DNA of 64,000 nt, from contig OX439045.1 of the NCBI GenBank assembly GCA_949317995.1, positions 7,311,674 through 7,375,673 on the forward strand. The letters run 5' to 3'. Numbering within the stretch: the stretch's first letter is position 1; the number at the start of each line of letters is the position of its first letter. A program made the position numbers and the translations under genes. This document shows, one piece after another, positions 58,769 to 64,000 of this stretch. Below the pieces are notes generated by a model. That model was not told the origin of the DNA. It searched no databases and saw only the letters and a list, made by a program, of their open reading frames with translations. Source of the stretch: Acholoe squamosa (Eukaryota; Annelida; Polychaeta; Phyllodocida; Polynoidae).

Positions 58769-59784
58769 ATGAGTAGACGAACACCTCCTAAGCTCCAGCT
58801 TTCAACAAGGAAGACAAAAAGAAGAACCAGGAGTTCTTTGTCTTCTTCTATGGCTGCTGCTGCTGCTGCTGAAGTTGTGGGTGCTCCTGCTGCTGCTTCT
58901 GCAGGTGCTGCTGCTGCTGCTTCTCCTGCTGCTACAGGTGCTACTACCCCTGTTGCAGCTGCTGCTGCTACTGCTGATTATGGTGTTGTTAGACTTGACA
59001 GGCAGGCTTCTTACTGGCCACAACCATTTTATAACCCCGTTCCTACTGTTACCACTACTGGCCACTACCGATGTAAGTCCTGGTCCTGCTGCTGCTGCTG
59101 CTGCTGGCGTTGGTGGTGTTGGTGGTGGTGGTGCTGGTGTTGGTGTTTGTGTTGATGCTGGTGGTGCTGGTGCTGGTGGTGCTGGTGCTGCGCCTGCTCC
59201 TGCAGCTGTTGTCACTACTTGCGCAAACACTGATGGTTACAGTGACACACATTATTATGTTGAGACCCAGAAGGAGCTAGAGGAGGAGGAGGAGGAAAAT
59301 AATGAGGCGGCAGTGGCGGCGGCAGTGGCGGAGGAGGAGGCAGACGATGAGGAAACAGAAACAGAGGAGGAGGAGACGATGCTTTCTCCAGCGGTGGGTC
59401 AAAGAGCACCCGATTTACTCACCACCGCTATCGCGAACTCTCTATCAACCAACGGGTACTGCTATCCACCAGCGGGCACCGACGTCGAGCAGAGTCGGAG
59501 CGAGTTTTTTTTTTACCCCCTTGACTCTTACGACCCACGACGTATGGTTATCTTCTTCTAAGAAGACATGAGATAGCAATGCGGGCCCTCCTCCTGTTGC
59601 TGGTTCTGCTGTTGATTCAGCTCTCACTGATGGTCCTCCCCTTTCTTCTTTGAAACCCTCTACGGGTAAAAAGAGGAGGTTCACCAAAAGTCATAAGGAC
59701 CAGACATCCAAGAAGAAAAAATTGGTAGTCAAAAGTGAACTACCACCACCACTACCAATATTTGACCACGGTCCCAAATAAGAA
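58769..59784 (+). pseudogene. Low-complexity Ala/Gly/Glu-rich, Lys/Arg-rich ORF with frame breaks
   Basis: Starts at ATG 58769 with a basic segment (RRTPPKLQLSTRKTKRRTRS), then poly-Ala. The frame changes near 59070 (GCTGCT repeats) into Gly/Ala-rich and then Glu-rich sequence (ELEEEEEENNEAAVAAAVAE), which stops at 59561. A third open stretch follows at ~59572-59784 with KKRRFTKSHKDQTSKKKK and ends at TAA. The basic, disordered composition would suit a DNA-binding or virion-core protein of the element, but I recognise no family. GCT/GGT repeats may have expanded by slippage. Confidence 0.4.
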
Positions 59785-60058
59785 CGTCACCCACGTGCAC
59801 AGGTACGAAAGCACCAAGAAAACCCCGACACAGGATGGTGTGACTTTTTCCCCCAAGGGGCTAAAAGAGGTAGGTGACAAAAAGGAAATTATCCTTGAAT
59901 TTCTTAACAGCGTTAGGTTAGAACGAGACTGTGAGTAGGTGTGTACTTACTTTGTGTAGATACGATGTGTATATAGATGTACAGGTAGAAATACACAGAC
60001 AGAAAGAAAGTAAGACTACAAACAGACTCCTCGTTTCTCTTCACGTATAAGTAACTCA

Positions 60059-63000
60059 GTGAAAATATATGTGAAAAGTGTTTCAAAATTTTCAAGAGGG
60101 TGTACAATTATGAGAGACACGTTATTCCTAATTTTGTCCTCTGTGCGGCGAAGGAAATTGCAAAAAATCACCTGTCGACGGGAATCTCTGGACAGGGTGA
60201 CTATTCCTCCCATAATACGCGCTATACCACAGGGTGAGGAAATGTTCACCCAAAATTGGCCCACTATACAAACCGGAGTCAGGGTGCACAGGGCTCACGT
60301 GAGCGTAACAAACTTAAGACTACCAACCGGTGAGTTGAGTGACGTTGTAGATACCATGCGTCAGATTCACATCGCGCAAAGATTCAAATACAAAGTGGGC
60401 TTGTCAGTAGGGTTAATATTACAACACAGGGAAAACAGAGACAAACTACGCTACTTTCACGCGTCCCAAAACAATGCAACTCTTTTACAACCCCTCCCCA
60501 CCATAACTAATTCAGAAACTCTGGAAGACTTCCTCTCTCTCATGAAAAACACTATCACTTCTGAAGAAGTACAGAAACTTTGGGACTCTGACACCAAGTG
60601 GAAAGTTCTTTTTCCCACCAATGTGAACATTTGCATTTACATAGGGCCCAGAGAATTTCCCATAGGGGGGAGGGTTACCCAATCGGGTCGGCTGAAAAAA
60701 AGAGGGGGTGTGTAGATTTTCCTGACAGGGACAAGTTATGCGTCTTTCGCTGCATATCCTTTCACTTATACAAGACAGGCAAACACGCTTCAAAATTGTT
60801 ACGTCAGTTCGATGCCACTGCAAAACCCGAAACCTTTCCAGGTGTGACGATGAGTGACTTACCGAGGTTAGAGAGTTTGTTCGACGAACAAATAGCGGTT
60901 TACACCACCCGTAAAGCAAGAGGTCAGAACCTGAAGAACCGAGTCGTCCTGATCAGACTACCTTTAAAAACTTTGACCACCCGAGGTAAAGTAAACATTT
61001 ACCTGTCTGCGAAACACGGTCTACACGTGTCCCTCATGACGGATTTCAATGAATACGCCGGCATCTATGAATGTCCCAAGTGTAAGTTGGCCTTCACAAC
61101 TAAGTTCACAGGAACCAGCTTTCCGATTGCAGACAAGTGACCTTGAAGTACGTAGGTGGAATCTACCAGAATTCGAAAACGATTTTCAAAGCGCCAGGAG
61201 ATTTTTCCATTTTTCCTCCCAACGGTTGTTCGAGAATGTACCCATACAAAATCGCCTTCGATTTCGAAGCTTTCTTCAGACCGACCCAACAACCGTCAAC
61301 CGATCAAGTGACAGTCCGGTGGGAACACGCACCTCTGACGGCTAGCGTCGCATCCGACTTTCCAGGACACAAAGGTCCAGTGTCCTTTTTGAGAGAGTCT
61401 GACGCCAATTCCAACCCCTTGTTGAATAGAGTTTTGAATTACATCAACAACATCAGCAAGGGAAGAAACGCTGAAACTTTACCGACCGACATTAGCAAAG
61501 TTAGACGAGGAGGCGTCATTGAGTCCTTCTGGCAGCTTTTCTTTCGCTCAAACTCGGGAAAAGCACCCTTTAGTCCAACTGAAGAAGAGACTTCTGAGAT
61601 ATCTCTGGCAAGTTCCGGTCGTAGGTTTCAACTCGGGGCGTTACGACTTAAATCTGATCAAAGTACAGCTTCACTCGTTCTTCTCCTCCAAAGACCGAAA
61701 GAACGAAGAATTCAGCTTCATAAAAAGAAGTAACCAATACTTGGCGATTTACACTCGGCACACTGTTTTCTTGGACGTAGTAAACTATTTGGTTATAACT
61801 ACGCGAATTACCAGAGATGAGCACAAAGGTCACTTTCCTTACGAATGGATGATGTCTACCAGGAAACTGGAAAACAGAACTGTTCCACCGAGGTCTGCTT
61901 TCGACAGCAAACTGACCGGCACCAAGATGTCTGAATCTGACTACGCCAAATGTGAAAAAAGTTTGGTCCGACGAAAAGATGCAAACTTTCAGAGATTACT
62001 TGATCTACTACAACAACAAAGAGGTGAAACCCTTCATAGAGGCACTGAATAATCACGCTAAATTTTTCAAGGATTGCAACATCGACATGTTCAAAGACGG
62101 CAACTCCCTTCTGGGTTTGACTTTACGGTTCCTTTTTCAAAGCACAGAAACTCTGTTCGTAACCTTTCACCAGTTCGACTCCATTCTCTGATAAAAAAAA
62201 ATCTGGTCGGGGGACCTTCCATAATTTTCCATAGATTTCACGAAAAGGGAACACAAGCTAGGCAAAAAAGCGAGAACGTGCGAGCACAAACTAGGTGTAG
62301 AAGCTAACTCTCTGTACTTGCGGTGCATGAGCGCAGCGCACTGCATAGGTTATTACCTGGTGAGACAACCCAACACCGAGTTCAGACCGAAAATCAGACA
62401 AAGACAGTCTAAGAGCACTTTAGAGTGGCTATGCTACGTGGAGTATGCCCGCCGCGGGGAACTTCGCCACGCCTTCAACGGAGGGGAGGTGTCTCTGGGT
62501 TGCCGAAAAATTCGCGTAGAGGGGTTTCACCCACCCTCTAATACCGTGTTCCAATTTCACGGGTGTTGGTACCACGCTCATGAGTGCATACCACTGCGCA
62601 GATATTTGTGTGCTTCAGACAGGAACAAGAGACGTGAGAGAACAGCTAGAGTAAGCACTTACTTGAAAGCAATAGGTCACAAGTTGATCGTCGTATGGGA
62701 GTGTGAATGGAGGAAAATGAAACGTCAGAATCCGCAGGTTACGAACAACACTGGAGCGTCGACGACTTGAGAGTGCATCGAAACCCCATGACAGAGCGTG
62801 ACATTATATCCTCTGTAAAAAATGGAAAAATATTAGGTTTGATTCCGGTGGACATTACCACCCCGCCTCTCCTACGTGAATACTTAGAGGAAATGACTCC
62901 TATATTCCAGAACGTGACCATTTCGAAATCTGACATAAGAACTCACATGTCAGACTTTGCAAACAAAGAAAACGTGTTGAACGCTCCTCAAAGATCCTTG

Positions 63001-64000
63001 ATAGATAGTTACCATGGAAAAAAATTCTCTTGGGAACACCTCTCCATAAGTGGTATCTGGATCACTGTTTGACAGGGACCAAGGTGAACATGTTGATAGA
63101 ATACTTTCCTAGACGACCCTTCGCCGATTTCTCAGACGAAGTAACCGCGGCGCGAAGACATGGAGATGTAAACGCAGAGGGGCAAATTCTCTCAGACTGT
63201 TACAAGTTAATGGGGAACAGTGCGTACGGTAAAACAATTTGCAACAAAGGAAAACACACCACAGTTAAATACTCTAGCGGTCGAAACTTCGAATTATTGA
63301 CCAATTCCTGGCAATTCAAAAAGGGTGCCGAGTTGACCCCAGATCGCTTTGAAGTCAAACTGCAACCGAAAACAGTTAAGAACAACCTCCCTCTTCAAAT
63401 AGGGTTCATGGTGTACTAGTACACCAAGTTGAAAATGTTCACGTTCACGTTCGACTTTCTGGATAAATTTATCGATCAGCACGATTGCGCTCTTTGTCGA
63501 ATGGACACCGACAGTCTTTACATGGCCTCAGCAGGAAAACGTTCGACAAACTTGTGAAAGCTGACCTGAGAGAGTCGTACTTCAGCGAGAAGCGAAACTG
63601 GATCCCGACAGTGGTGTGTGATGATCACTTAGATGCTTTCATGAAAACAAAAACCGAAGGTGTGAAAGAATGGGTCCCCCTTGCTTGTTGTCAGAGTCGT
63701 TATGTTCATGACAAAAAAACTTCCGGTCTTTTCAAATCCGAGTGGGAGGGTGACGGAATTCTAAGTCTCAACTCCAAGACTTACATTTGCTACGACAAAG
63801 ACTCGGTAGGTGAAAGAAAATAAAAAAATGGAGTGCAAAAGGTGTCATGAAAAAAACAAAATGTTCAAGAACCCAAAGACTTCTTGGATGTTCTTTTAAA
63901 TAAAAAAACTATCCATACTCTTAACACAAATTTCAAAGTAATAGAAAACTAAATGCACACTTACACTATAGAGAAAAAGGGTCTGAGTTACTTATATGTG
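60059..64000 (+). pseudogene. Protein-primed family B DNA polymerase, Polinton/adintovirus type, frame-broken and cut by the window end
   Basis: Recognisable blocks in order: an N-terminal region with YFHASQNNATLL (~60450); Zn-like ECPKC (~61069); YVGGIYQ and exonuclease motif I FDFEAFF (D 61260, E 61266); Exo II VGFNSGRYDLN (~61617); YYNNKEVKPF (~62007); FQFHGCWYHAHEC (~62550); VKNGKILGLIPVDI (~62815); polymerase motif YKLMGNSAYGKT (63201-63236); catalytic MDTDSLYM (63501-63524); GLFKSEWEGDGI (~63727) and a C-terminal block up to 64000. Breaks: frame changes near 60700, 61110, 61540, 61955, 62195, 62300, 62740, 63020, 63540 and 63830, and a TAG at 63417-63419. The family is that of Polintons/Mavericks and adintoviruses. 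No integrase, capsid or ATPase gene lies inside the window. Confidence 0.92.

Overview
This is animal (metazoan) genomic DNA, not microbial. It contains spliced genes with GT-AG introns, a secreted gel-forming-mucin-type protein, many small inverted-repeat transposons, tRNA-derived repeats, minisatellites, and remnants of a gag element and of a Polinton/adintovirus-type DNA element. I cannot name the species. A non-vertebrate animal with compact introns and abundant MITEs fits best.

Region 1 (1-36.1 kb, + strand) is the 3' part of one giant mucin gene. I placed 32 exons between 188 and 35928. All intron phases agree, and the joined exons hold 5,752 codons plus a stop with no internal break. 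The protein alternates two kinds of exon. One is a ~155-residue, one-disulfide, beta-rich module: five copies are single 465-nt exons and three older copies are split by introns. The other is a set of very large Thr-rich exons built from MPTTTKTT and MPTTTTE units. The C-terminus is TIL, Cys-rich/VWC-like, a further Thr-rich block, a classical VWC, then a cystine knot (CTCK), as in secreted mucins and von Willebrand factor relatives. The 5' end lies upstream of the window. The introns carry at least three MITE families, several of which sit directly against splice sites.

Region 2 (36.1-45.3 kb) is intergenic and repeat-rich. It has MITEs, a cluster of AAACACTTTT motifs, and a ~5.07-kb element with inverted-repeat ends (40024-45089). 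The interior of that element is mostly a ~100-copy 30-bp minisatellite followed by an 86-bp satellite with a 344-bp higher-order period.

Region 3 (45.8-53.5 kb, + strand) holds short exons of a second gene that I do not recognise. Its first large intron contains a MITE, a large inverted-repeat element and five tRNA-like sequences within 1.6 kb.

Region 4 (53.9-56 kb) holds a broken retroelement gag-like gene on the - strand, with a 20/21-bp repeat that encodes a seven-residue repeat.

Region 5 (57-64 kb) is the most interesting part. A protein-primed family B DNA polymerase of the Polinton/Maverick/adintovirus type (+ strand, many frame breaks, running off the window) lies beside an Ala/Gly/Glu-rich basic ORF, a - strand ORF resembling two tandem Death domains, and a - strand truncated BIR (IAP) domain. 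This looks like an endogenous viral element that carries a cell-death-control cassette.
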